Shown in pieces: positions 46,001-55,219 of a DNA stretch of 64,000 nt. The translations under genes were made by a program, and so were the position numbers. The notes below the pieces were generated by a model. The model was not told the DNA's origin. It ran no database searches and saw nothing but the letters and a program-made list of their open reading frames with translations. The stretch comes from a virus: positions 1 to 64,000 of IMG/VR virus record IMGVR_UViG_3300032223_002784. One strand, given 5' to 3'. Within the stretch, counting starts at the first letter, position 1; each line of letters starts with the position of its first letter.

Positions 46001-49000
46001 ATATTGCATAAGGGCTTGTTGAGCCAACTCTGAATGATTTTGTATTTAATATTGTTGCGTCAACTTGACTTGCAGTTACTGCACCCGCTTGAATTTGATT
46101 TGCAGCAATAGTATTTGCAGCGACATCTCCATTGGATACTTGTAATGTAGATCCACTTGCTTGTGGGCTTGCTGCTGCTGCACCATTAAAGTCTTTAGCA
46201 ACGACCTTAGTATAATAAACTTGCGGAGTAGTTCCAGATGAGAAATATACAAGCTGTGTCGTAGCTGCTCCATATGTGGCACCTGGTAAAGCTTTAATAA
46301 GTGCAAAGGTTGACGATGTTTGAATTGCAAGAGTTGTGCTATATGCCATCGCTGTTGCATACTGACCAATAATAGATCCTGTAGCACCAATGTTATTTGA
46401 TACAGCAAACGTAGTAGATGTAGGTGCTGGCGAGGCTAAAACAGTTGCATTTGAAATTCCAAACGTTGGCGATATACCAGATAAAGAAATTGTTTGTCCA
46501 GCAATAAATGTATGAGTAGCAGAGGTTGTATAAATAATATTTGCTCCTGATACTTGTGCACCTGTCACTATTGCAGTATTTCTATCTGGAGTAAAATTAT
46601 TTGTAGTTGATATATGTACTTCATATGTAACTGGATCTGGATTAGAAACAAGAGGCCAAGCTACCTGTAGTGCACCAAACATGGGTGTAATTGTTGGTGA
46701 CACTGTTAAGCCATTTGAAGCAACCCCATCATTACTTCCACCCAAAGCATTTAGAGTTACTGTTACTGGATTAGTTGGAATACTTTCAACATTATAGATA
46801 TCTTTTGTATATACTGCAACGCCATAAGAGGTTGATGCTACTAAGCCAGAAATAGCAAAAGTTGTTCCTGGGGTATATTGCTCAAAAAGTAATGGATAAA
46901 AAGTAATGGTATTTCCAGTTACGGCAGCTGTATTTTTTACATTTAATGTAACTACGCTTGTTCCAGCATTAATAGCGGTTATTTCTGCTCCCGTGCCAAT
47001 ACCAGTACCAGATACTGCCATGCCAACAGATAGCCCCGTTGTATTTGCAAAAGTTATAGTAAATGTATTTATTGCTCCCGCTGTTGCAGTCTTTGTAATA
47101 ATGTTTGTATTATCAAACAATAATACTCCATATGTACTGATTGTAGTAGTAGGTGAAGCAAGAGACATATCGTTCCATGATGCTAAAGCTGAGTATGATT
47201 TTGCTGATACAGAAAGGCCAGTAGGTGTTGCTACAGTTTGTGTTGTTGTAGATGAAGTTAGGGTTGTACTATTTACGCCAACATTATTATACTGATCATA
47301 TGCCTGTGCAATAAAATCATAAGATGTTCCAGGTGTGAGATTGGGTATGGAATAGTTTGTTGTAGATGTTCCACTTACAAAATTTACAGATGGAATATTT
47401 ATCATAGTCATATTTGCCTGCAAGGTACCTGTTGTACCATAACTCAAGAAATATCCTTTAGTTGATGTAGCAGTAGTTTGAAGTTGAATTGTTATGCTAT
47501 TTAATGCTTGTGCGGTACTTGCTATAGAAGGCGGGTTTGGTGCTGTAGTAATAATAACCGCTGGATTTGAAGGAGTTACTGAAACAACATTTGAAGATAA
47601 AGATTCATATCCAAATGCATCCACATACCTTACAATAACATTTCTTGGTGCATAGAATATTGAAGGAATAGTTGCTGGTCCACCACCAGTATATACAATT
47701 GAAGTAAATGTATATGTTCCTGATGCAGTTGTAGTTAAATTAGATGCAACAACAGAACTTGTAGAAGTGTTATATGTTGATAAAGTAAGTTGATATGTTC
47801 CTGCACTCAACAATGTTATTGCTGAAACAAATGTATTTGCTGGAACTCCCGCTCCAGTAATCAAATATCCTGGATAATTTCTAAAGTCTGCGATGGCAGT
47901 TATTCCATTGTCATCTAGCACGTTGTTTACCGTAAGAAGATTTTGACTTGCAACGTTTGATCCACCAGTTGCTGTAGCTACTGATCCAGTCATATAGTCT
48001 GGGAAGTCATTTGTTAAGGCATAAGTTGTGTATGCAGTATATGACTCATATATTTCTCCAGCAATAGCGTACGGCGTTGTTGTAAAATCAAAAGTAGAAA
48101 TATATCCATTTGTGATTGGAACAACTCGTGCTACTGGAATTGTAGTAATCAATGGATTTAATCTTGTTGCAATTGATATTGCCGTTCCTGTGCTTGATAC
48201 ATCAACAGAAGAATAACTATTTAATGTTCCAGTATATGCTGTACTTATGTTTGAAGCTCCAAATTGCCCCGTTAAATCTGATAAAGAAATTACTTGTGTT
48301 TGATTAACCCCAATTACGTTTCCAGTGACACCTGTTGCTGTTCCCACTGTTGTGGTAGTAGCATTCAATACTTTAAATCCACCCGTAACTAAAGAAGTGA
48401 TACTATAGGTTCCATTATATCCAGATGGTGTCGCACCTGAAATAGTTACACTTGATCCAACTGATACTGTTGAGGATGTATAGTATGTTGCATATGTTCC
48501 ATCTCCAGACATTCCAGTGATGGTTATTGAAGATGTTGTTGGATAAAAATAAAACTTTCCCGTCGCTCCATTTGCTGAGTTTAATGTTGTAACATATCTA
48601 ACTCCTGCATTTGATGTTGGTAATGTGAAAGGTATATATATATTATTTAAAGAATTTGCTGCTGGTAGGAAACTAATTGTTCCTGAAACCGCCGAATAAT
48701 TAGCTACCGTTAACGGCACCGTAGTTGAGCCAGGTGTATAAGAACTTGCTACTAGGGCTGCACTACCGATACCAGTTCCAAATACTGACATTCCCGCAAC
48801 AATATTTGTTGCACTTCCAACTGTTATTGAAGTTGCAGAAATTGATCCCGATGCAGTTGTTGATGTAACTCCGCCCCACGTAGGTGTTCCAACTACTACA
48901 TCGCTTGGCTGTGTGGTATTGACATATCCGAGTGTCTGTGGTGTTGCTGGTTTTCCTGGTGTAGAAAAAGTAGTATAGACTCCTCCAGAAGAAGAAAACC

Positions 49001-49967
49001 TGGCGTAGACATATCTTTGATTATAGTTTGGGCTTGTTATATTTGCTGGATTAATTTTAGAAAAATAAGTTCTTACTGCTACCCCAGGCCATGCCGTTGT
49101 TGTTCCACCAACAGTATAGCTTGCTGGCGTATATCCATCTGCAGCATATGTTATTGTTGGGGCTGAGCCAGATGTAGATTCAATTTCCCAAATATCAATA
49201 GCATCAAATGCACCTTTTGCCATTTCTGATGTATTTGTAACTGTTGCTACATATCCATTAATTGCATTTACCACATTTATTGTTGGTGGATTAAGATTAA
49301 GTACATAAGTTGGTACGCTGGTTGCACATACTGTAGCACTTACGTTATTAAGTACATCTGCTACAGACACACAAATTGCAGTAAGTTGTGGTGTAAAAAT
49401 ATTGAAAAGATAAGTGTTTATTGCTTTTGTTACATATATTACTTGAGATGTTGTTCCTGCAGCTATTGGGTATCCAGTATACCTATTTGTTACTGCAGAA
49501 GATCCAGTTCCCGCCGTTAATGACACTATAAATTGAGACATTGTTGTGTTTGTAGATAAAGTTGGATCCCAAGTAAATGATATCTGTAAATCATCTCCAG
49601 AGCCTGCTGTCCAAACCCCAGCAACATAAGTTCCCCAAGCTGCTACAACATTTGTTGGATCAGTTGGAACAATTACTGTTGGTCCACTACCCCCTGGATA
49701 TACTACTGGCGGTTGATTATTTATTGGAGGAATAACAAAAGAATCTGGATTTCCTGGCAATTTTGTTACAAGAGAAGCATCTGAACGAGATGTTAAATTA
49801 GCCATATTGATTGGTCTTCCAGTACCATCAACAATTACAACTTCTGCACCTTGTCTTGCTAAGGTCTGAGCATACTTACCATTTTTTAGGCGTGGGTCAT
49901 TAACATCAATGAAGACTGTTTGTCTTTTACCAACCGTATTAGGAGATTGGTAATTGTTTTTTGCCAT
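43026..49967 (-). CDS. giant tail-tip/central fibre protein
   Basis: 2313 residues, the largest gene here. It starts MAKNNYQSPNTVGKRQTVFI with a short alpha/beta head that names virion attachment, then many Fn3-like domains (about 100-1330), and from about 1360 a series of INATGGSFTG, GTLYANNAIITGG, GKLYARGADITG repeats. These recur in tail proteins that wrap the hub (J-like and phage-fibre triple-beta units). Rich in Thr, Ser and Gly with hardly any Cys. Probably the central fibre that contacts the cell surface. Confidence 0.7.
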   Translation of the reverse strand: MAKNNYQSPNTVGKRQTVFIDVNDPRLKNGKYAQTLARQGAEVVIVDGTGRPINMANLTSRSDASLVTKLPGNPDSFVIPPINNQPPVVYPGGSGPTVIVPTDPTNVVAAWGTYVAGVWTAGSGDDLQISFTWDPTLSTNTTMSQFIVSLTAGTGSSAVTNRYTGYPIAAGTTSQVIYVTKAINTYLFNIFTPQLTAICVSVADVLNNVSATVCATSVPTYVLNLNPPTINVVNAINGYVATVTNTSEMAKGAFDAIDIWEIESTSGSAPTITYAADGYTPASYTVGGTTTAWPGVAVRTYFSKINPANITSPNYNQRYVYARFSSSGGVYTTFSTPGKPATPQTLGYVNTTQPSDVVVGTPTWGGVTSTTASGSISATSITVGSATNIVAGMSVFGTGIGSAALVASSYTPGSTTVPLTVANYSAVSGTISFLPAANSLNNIYIPFTLPTSNAGVRYVTTLNSANGATGKFYFYPTTSSITITGMSGDGTYATYYTSSTVSVGSSVTISGATPSGYNGTYSITSLVTGGFKVLNATTTTVGTATGVTGNVIGVNQTQVISLSDLTGQFGASNISTAYTGTLNSYSSVDVSSTGTAISIATRLNPLITTIPVARVVPITNGYISTFDFTTTPYAIAGEIYESYTAYTTYALTNDFPDYMTGSVATATGGSNVASQNLLTVNNVLDDNGITAIADFRNYPGYLITGAGVPANTFVSAITLLSAGTYQLTLSTYNTSTSSVVASNLTTTASGTYTFTSIVYTGGGPATIPSIFYAPRNVIVRYVDAFGYESLSSNVVSVTPSNPAVIITTAPNPPSIASTAQALNSITIQLQTTATSTKGYFLSYGTTGTLQANMTMINIPSVNFVSGTSTTNYSIPNLTPGTSYDFIAQAYDQYNNVGVNSTTLTSSTTTQTVATPTGLSVSAKSYSALASWNDMSLASPTTTISTYGVLLFDNTNIITKTATAGAINTFTITFANTTGLSVGMAVSGTGIGTGAEITAINAGTSVVTLNVKNTAAVTGNTITFYPLLFEQYTPGTTFAISGLVASTSYGVAVYTKDIYNVESIPTNPVTVTLNALGGSNDGVASNGLTVSPTITPMFGALQVAWPLVSNPDPVTYEVHISTTNNFTPDRNTAIVTGAQVSGANIIYTTSATHTFIAGQTISLSGISPTFGISNATVLASPAPTSTTFAVSNNIGATGSIIGQYATAMAYSTTLAIQTSSTFALIKALPGATYGAATTQLVYFSSGTTPQVYYTKVVAKDFNGAAAASPQASGSTLQVSNGDVAANTIAANQIQAGAVTASQVDATILNTKSFRVGSTSPYAIYIDGSGTYSNIQTAQPVNRLYSGTGVWFNNGTPFYIDTAGYFSLNDQFKFDPSTNALTATGTINATAGNFAGAMTVNSGTMKIGKGVNPINIPVSGTAAGSLDGMYINNYNQWYSNGYFSVGASGNQVVWDQNALNISGQVNASRGSFNGPLLISSTGSIIAATSYTISNVVATTTYTTYTISPAAASTFVAGQSVTVVGVYPSVFNVTSGTILATPAPSTTSFSVASTGLNTYTYANSGTAMLTNSGGRVTIQSNNISAYDSSGNPTTQILGNVTTGTGTFTTTDARIGNWIVGTNSIQNLGSAGSYVGINSLAAASYSIWAGSTASGGDNTKFAVTPSGTLYANNAIITGGTLDVGSIVQPLKLTTSAATASGTTLTFTTTATTINGASVSPVAGMVVYAYTAAGIPLLPAGTTVSSVTSTTVVLSASVSANIPTSTVIIFRPASGAHIGTDGTLYASSAYLSGPINATGGSFTGNVLISGGSLYSPQTSGTLPASGTPGLIFNPSGLYAWTSGSTSTQLLTTPSTAPDGTLYNLYSTAAYLGGWTINASKIASISSGGNGNIALDSSAGTISVSNGSVAGYSAGIYGAATTTGTNVFWAGTGGAAGDSTTNAFRVTLGGKLYARGADITGAITVSTAGTASTKNIITIDAAKDWISLGDVAGTAYLITRNNNVYLTAPAATSTQPWGGSSPSLTDSTAPTGTPFLAMGTSASGGGFKDSYGTRVNGIGMYTGAWDYFSTGSSSPFISATTTGLQLSGGPAVGMIIDKAGSTNFPTTAGILIYTSTNPTTYTPSTTYGSWATFSNGTINLSASTNTFISLFGPTLPTGSPTGATTNSVYMQAATGVYQAMNSSGIYMQANSNVFQSFASTGIVMQTLVPSNTYYYYNNGTQYFNAGTQYVKLGTNGLSINGLSVYGDISQSGTSDGAAGSSTLTTNANFLRTIMVAPNTVTSAGITAGDIIRGYAIYNAPAATTPQASSGYVGDLWVSY

Positions 49968-49979
49968 GATCCCCCCGTT

Positions 49980-50471
49980 TTATCTTGGACCTATTGCTAT
50001 CCAATTCACATATAGCGATGCATTTGAACCAGAGCCATCAAGTGTTTTTGTGGTCCCAGGTCTATACAGTCTGTAAGAAAATCCTGTGGAGGTTATATTA
50101 TATAAGCTAATTACAATGTCAGAGTTTGATGTTGAAAAAGAAGTTCCCGCAGAACATGTTGCTGTTACTACGGGTATTGAAGAAAATGCATTTGCCCCCG
50201 TTGTTGCATTTGCAAATGTAACTGTGTTTGTATAAATATTAGATGTAGCCGTATCGCTATGATATGAAGTTGCTCTTCCAAAAAGGATTGCTTGAGACCC
50301 TGAATCAAATTGATGAGAAAATGAGACTGAACTCCAGTCTACTGTTCCAGCCGAACCAAAGTTATTAGTTAGATTATTTAAACTATCACTATGCTGATTT
50401 ACTACGTTAATAACCTGATGCCAAGCTGCCAGATCTATAATAGAAGGATCTGATATTTTAACATATGCCAT
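49980..50471 (-). CDS. small tail fibre with lectin-like end
   Basis: 163 residues. A helical start (SIIDLAAWHQVINVVNQHSD) that suits trimerisation precedes a beta-sandwich with FSYRLYR and a closing ASLYVNWIAIGPR, similar to H-type lectin domains of phage fibres that bind sugars. It sits between the hub-like protein and the giant fibre. Likely a receptor-binding or attachment subunit. Confidence 0.65.
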   Translation of the reverse strand: MAYVKISDPSIIDLAAWHQVINVVNQHSDSLNNLTNNFGSAGTVDWSSVSFSHQFDSGSQAILFGRATSYHSDTATSNIYTNTVTFANATTGANAFSSIPVVTATCSAGTSFSTSNSDIVISLYNITSTGFSYRLYRPGTTKTLDGSGSNASLYVNWIAIGPR

Positions 50472-50537
50472 TTTTACCCGCCCTTTTTACGCTTATTTAT
50501 AGTAACATTATACCATTTAATTGGTTTTTAGGCCATA

Positions 50538-53500
50538 TTATAGTGCTGTGCCTTTGCCAAGCATATTTAATACTAGGGTGGTTTTGAATCCTTGATCAAA
50601 TGAATGAGAAACAGAATGAACAAAGTATGTTTGAGCATTAATTCTAGATAGGCTATATGTCAAAGTTATTACATCTCCCACCTGTATAAGTGGGTTTCCA
50701 AATATAGTTAATGAAGTATCTTTTGAGAACCCGTCAAATCCCTGGGCAATTACTTTTAACATTTTATTTGCAGAATCAGGGGACTGTATCCATTGAGAAT
50801 CTACTTGTGCAACTTCAGATGCATTTGCTGGATCAGTAATTTTTTCAAGCAAAACGGGATCTGATGGAGCTATAATTTCATGTGTCCAAAGATTAAGATT
50901 AATGTTAAAGGAATTTGTTGCATCTGATTGTTTGCTTAAATAAACCATGTGTGATGAGTTATTAACAATTGCCATCTTTGCCCTAAATCCAGTATTTATA
51001 GGTGTTGAGTAGGAAAGAGAATATTCATCAACATTTTGTTTTTGATAGTAAGATTGGTCAGTAGGTTGTGTGCCTGGGAAATAATACCATAGATATTCAA
51101 TTGGTAATACATCTACGGAAACTGCTGCTGGGGTAGTATATTGAACATCATATACATTTATTCCAACAACCTCTGGGGTTGTTTGCATCATGTAATTACT
51201 ATACTTTGAATATAAATTTTGTCCTTGAATCAATCCATTTAAAAATTCTCTATCTTGATACCAGTAACTTACACTTCTTTCTCTTAATGGCTTTGTTGAT
51301 GCATAAATTTCTCTTAAATTAGCAGAATTTGTTGAAGAACTAATTGTTGATGGATATGTTATACTAGTAATTGGGACTGGCAGAGTTGATGTGTAGAATC
51401 CAAACTTTGTTCCAACTGTGTTTATTGTAGATCCAGCATTAATATTTACTTTCTTTCTTAGCCCAGTCAACGTATTTTTTGCTGTTGTGCTCCACCCATA
51501 TGCAATGTCAGAATTTGATAATGTTGCAGCTGTTTGCCATCCTGTAATTTCAGTATTATTTAAAAATACTTGTATAAGCTCTCCGTTATCTTCTCCCAGA
51601 TTTGCATCTGTTCCATCTGAATAAAAATGAGCAACCTTTAATTTAAAAGCTTGATCTGTGGCTGCACGATATGAATAGTTGCTAGCTGCTCCAGAACCTG
51701 GCACTTTAACTAAAACTTTTTCAAAATTATTGATAATAGAGTTTACTGTTCCAGTTACTTCTGTCCATGCAATTACGGTTGGAGTTGTACTAACAACTTT
51801 ATATATAGCCATGATATATCTATATATTGGTGTTGTGTATAGTTGGCCAGTTTTTGGATCTAATTGATTATACTTAATAAGTTCTACAAAATATGCTCCA
51901 GATGGACTTGATCCAGTCAAATTAAAAAATAAACCAGAGGCAGATACTGCAATATCTGGGAGATCAAATTTAACTGAGTATGTTTTGTATCCAGGATCTG
52001 TAACTGATGTTGGGTAAACCAAGCTTTTTGTTGAAGCTGGAGCGGTAAGTGCTATTTTATTCACGCTTGGGTTTTTTGGATCAGAGGTTGTGCTATTAAT
52101 AATTGAAGTTGTTGAGGTTCCCGTTGTCATAGCATAAGACGAGCTTATTGTTGCTTCGGACAAACTCTTGCTTGCAATATTTGTTGCAACCCTTGTATGT
52201 GCTGAAGGAACCGTGCCAAAAAGGCCTCTTTGAACATTTGTAATGTATCCTGTCGGGGAAATAATAACATTGTAATCAGTTGCTGATGTTGGCATCCCAT
52301 TAGAATCCAGAGAAGACACCGTAAGTCCTATTTGATTGTTCTTGATGTATCTATTAATTTCAGAAGATAATTCAATGTCACTTTTAACTGATACGGTAGA
52401 TGAACCTACGGTATATTCTTTATAAACAAAAGATACAAGTTCATTTTCTATGACTGCATAACCATTATTATTCAATGTAAACGTATGGAATATATCAAGA
52501 AGATCATTTGTATTTAATTGAAATTTATTTGCAGTCTGTGACATATCAGAAGCAAGGTAATTAAATCCAACAGAATCTAGAGTGGTCTGTTGCCATACAA
52601 CATCGTTAGATGTAGTATAAATAAATGAAGGCGATTGTGCCACATTTGGATTTGTTGCATTTTGTAAAGCCAGGGATTGCTTAATTTTTGGAGTTTGATA
52701 TTTCAAAGCTATTTTTCCAGGTTTTGCTTTATTGCTTACAGAATATCCACCTTCAATTACACTTGAATCATTTATTGTAAGCTGAGATGTGCTATTGGAT
52801 AAAACATCAGCCAAGCTTTTGAAGTTCATAACCCCATACTCATCAATCCAAGCACCTATTTGATAGGCTAGGAATATGTCTGCCAATGTGTCTACAATTG
52901 TAGAATCTCTACTATTGCAATAGAAATAGGCTAAATCTAATGGCATGGTCTTGCTATTACAGATCTTATACAAAGAGTCATAATCATAATCTGTGAATCC
53001 CGCCAAATCTAAGATGTTGGTTATTACCTCAAATACTGGTTTTAGATTAGATACATAATCTGGCACTGGAGTTGTTTGAAGATATCTGGTGACATCAAAA
53101 CATTGGATCTTAACATCTTTAATGTCTGTCTCATCCCAAGTATCTGAGTAGAATACTCCTCCTGGGATATATGTTCCCGTTGGAGAGTTTACTTGAATAA
53201 AAGCTTTTGTTGTTGAGTCAAAATAAGACTTAAGCCTAAAATTAATATAAAATTTAATATTTTTTCTTAACATGTTTGACAAAATATTTGTTGATAAATT
53301 ACTTTGGCTGGCAAAAATAGGAATGAATGTTGTACTTGTTACAATAGGAATTGCAGTTAAATTAAGAGTTGCATCATTTGCATTGATTGAGGAAATTGGA
53401 ACAAAGTTGTTTTTGCTGTCTAATGACTTACTGATATCAAGAGTTTTAACAAACTTGGTTAAATCAATTTCAAGTCTTGGAGAAATTTCTACTACCTGCA

Positions 53501-54701
53501 TTCTTGATGCATCTGAGGTAAAATTTGTATTTGAAGAGGTAAATGATGAATTTGTAGTTTTGCTGATTTGAGTAATAGTTATTTTTTTAAAAGATGTGTA
53601 AGGTGAGACTAGACCCGCATTAGTAATGGCTGGCATCGTAGACCATTTTGTTTTAGTCCATGCAGTGCCTGTCCAATAGAGCACGAGCACTCCAGTAGTA
53701 AAAGAATCTGAATTGGCTGGAGGTGTTATTGAGGTACTTCCATCAACCGTAAGTATTGTTCCATCAAGATAGATATTTATGGTTGGAACAGTTATTAATG
53801 TATTAAATTTTATGACAAGCTTGTTTGAATTAATATTTTGTGAATATAGACCCGTAATGCTTAAAGATGAAGAATCTGAAACAAAATATTTGTATGGAGC
53901 CATATCATTTGCCAATGCATTTTTAAATACAGGGACTGGTGGGGATGCCATAGTAAAGCTTGGAGTTTGAATAATTGGACTTACTGGAGAATATGTTGTA
54001 GGCTGACTGGTGAGTACAGAGCTTGTTACTTTTCTGAATGCTGTTGGAAATGTAGCATTAATATTTCCAGATCCAACATATGATTCTCCTGGGCGGAAAA
54101 ATGTGAATGGGCTTTCTGTAGGCCAAAGGGGGTTGTGTTGATAATCAAAATATGTAGTCTTGTATATTTCAGGCGTAGTATAATAAATTGTTTTATTAGA
54201 GCCTTGATCAGAACTTAATGTGTTTACCTGCAATGTAAATGTAATTGATGTAATATTATCTGAAGTTCCAGATGAACCAATATATGTAACAATTTTAGTC
54301 CAACCTAGGGAATTGATTTCTGCTGAAGATGAACCAAATTGAGTTGATGAACCACCTTGAGCAAATGCACTTAACATTACTGGAGTTGCATCACTTGTTT
54401 TCATATATGTTACTATCTTATATGCATTTCCAGCACTTACTGTTGTATTAGATGTATATACTACAGATCCTGTATTGCTTGTTAATGCAAAGCTATTTGT
54501 TGTAAATCCCGCATAAGCATTAGCTCCTGTTATTCCCGCCACAATAGTGCTTGAGGTTGATACAGTTTCTGCTACACCAGTTCCTGCTACTGTAAGATAT
54601 GGTGGATTAAATAAGTTTTGATTCCATTCGGCTGAAACAACTGGTTGCAATTCAATTGAACTGGAGTTCAAAAAGATATTTGAAGATACATTACTAAGCA
54701 T
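50538..54701 (-). CDS. large minor tail/baseplate hub protein
   Basis: 1387 residues. Central region: VFEVITNILDLAGFTDYDYD, DTLADIFLAYQIGAWIDEYG and NKAKPGKIALKYQT, followed by late QVGDVITLTYSLSRINAQTY and VHSVSHSFDQGFKTTLVLNM, the end seen in tail hub proteins of the gp27 fold. N- and C-terminal parts add beta domains. By order (after tape measure and distal tail protein) this is the Tal/hub equivalent; no peptidase motif is evident. Confidence 0.7.
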   Translation of the reverse strand: MLSNVSSNIFLNSSSIELQPVVSAEWNQNLFNPPYLTVAGTGVAETVSTSSTIVAGITGANAYAGFTTNSFALTSNTGSVVYTSNTTVSAGNAYKIVTYMKTSDATPVMLSAFAQGGSSTQFGSSSAEINSLGWTKIVTYIGSSGTSDNITSITFTLQVNTLSSDQGSNKTIYYTTPEIYKTTYFDYQHNPLWPTESPFTFFRPGESYVGSGNINATFPTAFRKVTSSVLTSQPTTYSPVSPIIQTPSFTMASPPVPVFKNALANDMAPYKYFVSDSSSLSITGLYSQNINSNKLVIKFNTLITVPTINIYLDGTILTVDGSTSITPPANSDSFTTGVLVLYWTGTAWTKTKWSTMPAITNAGLVSPYTSFKKITITQISKTTNSSFTSSNTNFTSDASRMQVVEISPRLEIDLTKFVKTLDISKSLDSKNNFVPISSINANDATLNLTAIPIVTSTTFIPIFASQSNLSTNILSNMLRKNIKFYINFRLKSYFDSTTKAFIQVNSPTGTYIPGGVFYSDTWDETDIKDVKIQCFDVTRYLQTTPVPDYVSNLKPVFEVITNILDLAGFTDYDYDSLYKICNSKTMPLDLAYFYCNSRDSTIVDTLADIFLAYQIGAWIDEYGVMNFKSLADVLSNSTSQLTINDSSVIEGGYSVSNKAKPGKIALKYQTPKIKQSLALQNATNPNVAQSPSFIYTTSNDVVWQQTTLDSVGFNYLASDMSQTANKFQLNTNDLLDIFHTFTLNNNGYAVIENELVSFVYKEYTVGSSTVSVKSDIELSSEINRYIKNNQIGLTVSSLDSNGMPTSATDYNVIISPTGYITNVQRGLFGTVPSAHTRVATNIASKSLSEATISSSYAMTTGTSTTSIINSTTSDPKNPSVNKIALTAPASTKSLVYPTSVTDPGYKTYSVKFDLPDIAVSASGLFFNLTGSSPSGAYFVELIKYNQLDPKTGQLYTTPIYRYIMAIYKVVSTTPTVIAWTEVTGTVNSIINNFEKVLVKVPGSGAASNYSYRAATDQAFKLKVAHFYSDGTDANLGEDNGELIQVFLNNTEITGWQTAATLSNSDIAYGWSTTAKNTLTGLRKKVNINAGSTINTVGTKFGFYTSTLPVPITSITYPSTISSSTNSANLREIYASTKPLRERSVSYWYQDREFLNGLIQGQNLYSKYSNYMMQTTPEVVGINVYDVQYTTPAAVSVDVLPIEYLWYYFPGTQPTDQSYYQKQNVDEYSLSYSTPINTGFRAKMAIVNNSSHMVYLSKQSDATNSFNINLNLWTHEIIAPSDPVLLEKITDPANASEVAQVDSQWIQSPDSANKMLKVIAQGFDGFSKDTSLTIFGNPLIQVGDVITLTYSLSRINAQTYFVHSVSHSFDQGFKTTLVLNMLGKGTAL

Positions 54702-55219
54702 TAGATCTCCGTAAATTCTATTTTGAGATCAACATAGTCATAACCTAAGTTTACTGCACCCGCTCTTCTCTTTTTTATGTTATAAGTAAATGTTGTCATA
54801 AAAGCATTATAAACTTGACCTGGGCTGGAATCAGCATCTACATATGTTGTAGCATCAGGTATTTTTGGATCAACTGTTGGAATTGTATCTTGAGCAAATA
54901 TGAGCTTTACGTATACTGGCTGAAAAGCATTTGCCTCATAGAAAGCTTTTATCCATGCTCCGCCCTTGGCTCCATATACACCTTCTGAAGCACTATAATC
55001 AACAAGGTTGCTATCAAGTGTTGGAAGATCTACCCAATCTGCTGATATAACAAATTTCTTAGCAATTATAAACTTTCTTAAAGTTCCATCAGCCATTCTA
55101 TCTGTTGACTCTATGAGGTTGTACGAAATATCAATCGGTTGACGATTATGGTCTGTTAGCTTGTACCAAGTTACATTATCTAGGGAGATCTGAACTCCTT
55201 GTGGAATTTGGAATATCAT
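54701..55219 (-). CDS. distal-tail-like protein
   Basis: 172 residues of mostly beta structure: VQISLDNVTWYKLTDHNRQP, TLRKFIIAKKFVISADWVDL, WIKAFYEANAFQPVYVKL, NLGYDYVDLKIEFTEI. The gene order tape measure, this, hub identifies it as the Dit equivalent or its partner, even though sequence alone would not. It overlaps the tape measure by four bases. Confidence 0.6.
   Translation of the reverse strand: MIFQIPQGVQISLDNVTWYKLTDHNRQPIDISYNLIESTDRMADGTLRKFIIAKKFVISADWVDLPTLDSNLVDYSASEGVYGAKGGAWIKAFYEANAFQPVYVKLIFAQDTIPTVDPKIPDATTYVDADSSPGQVYNAFMTTFTYNIKKRRAGAVNLGYDYVDLKIEFTEI

Noticed and set aside
43150-48216. Several plus-strand frames opposite the giant fibre gene
   Set aside because: Their Val/Pro/Ala-rich content follows from the Thr/Ser-rich codons on the other strand; no ribosome binding sites or family features.
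43026-49967. CRISPR-like spacing of repeats in the fibre gene
   Set aside because: Repeats are degenerate, in frame and protein-coding; there are no uniform spacers and no cas genes.
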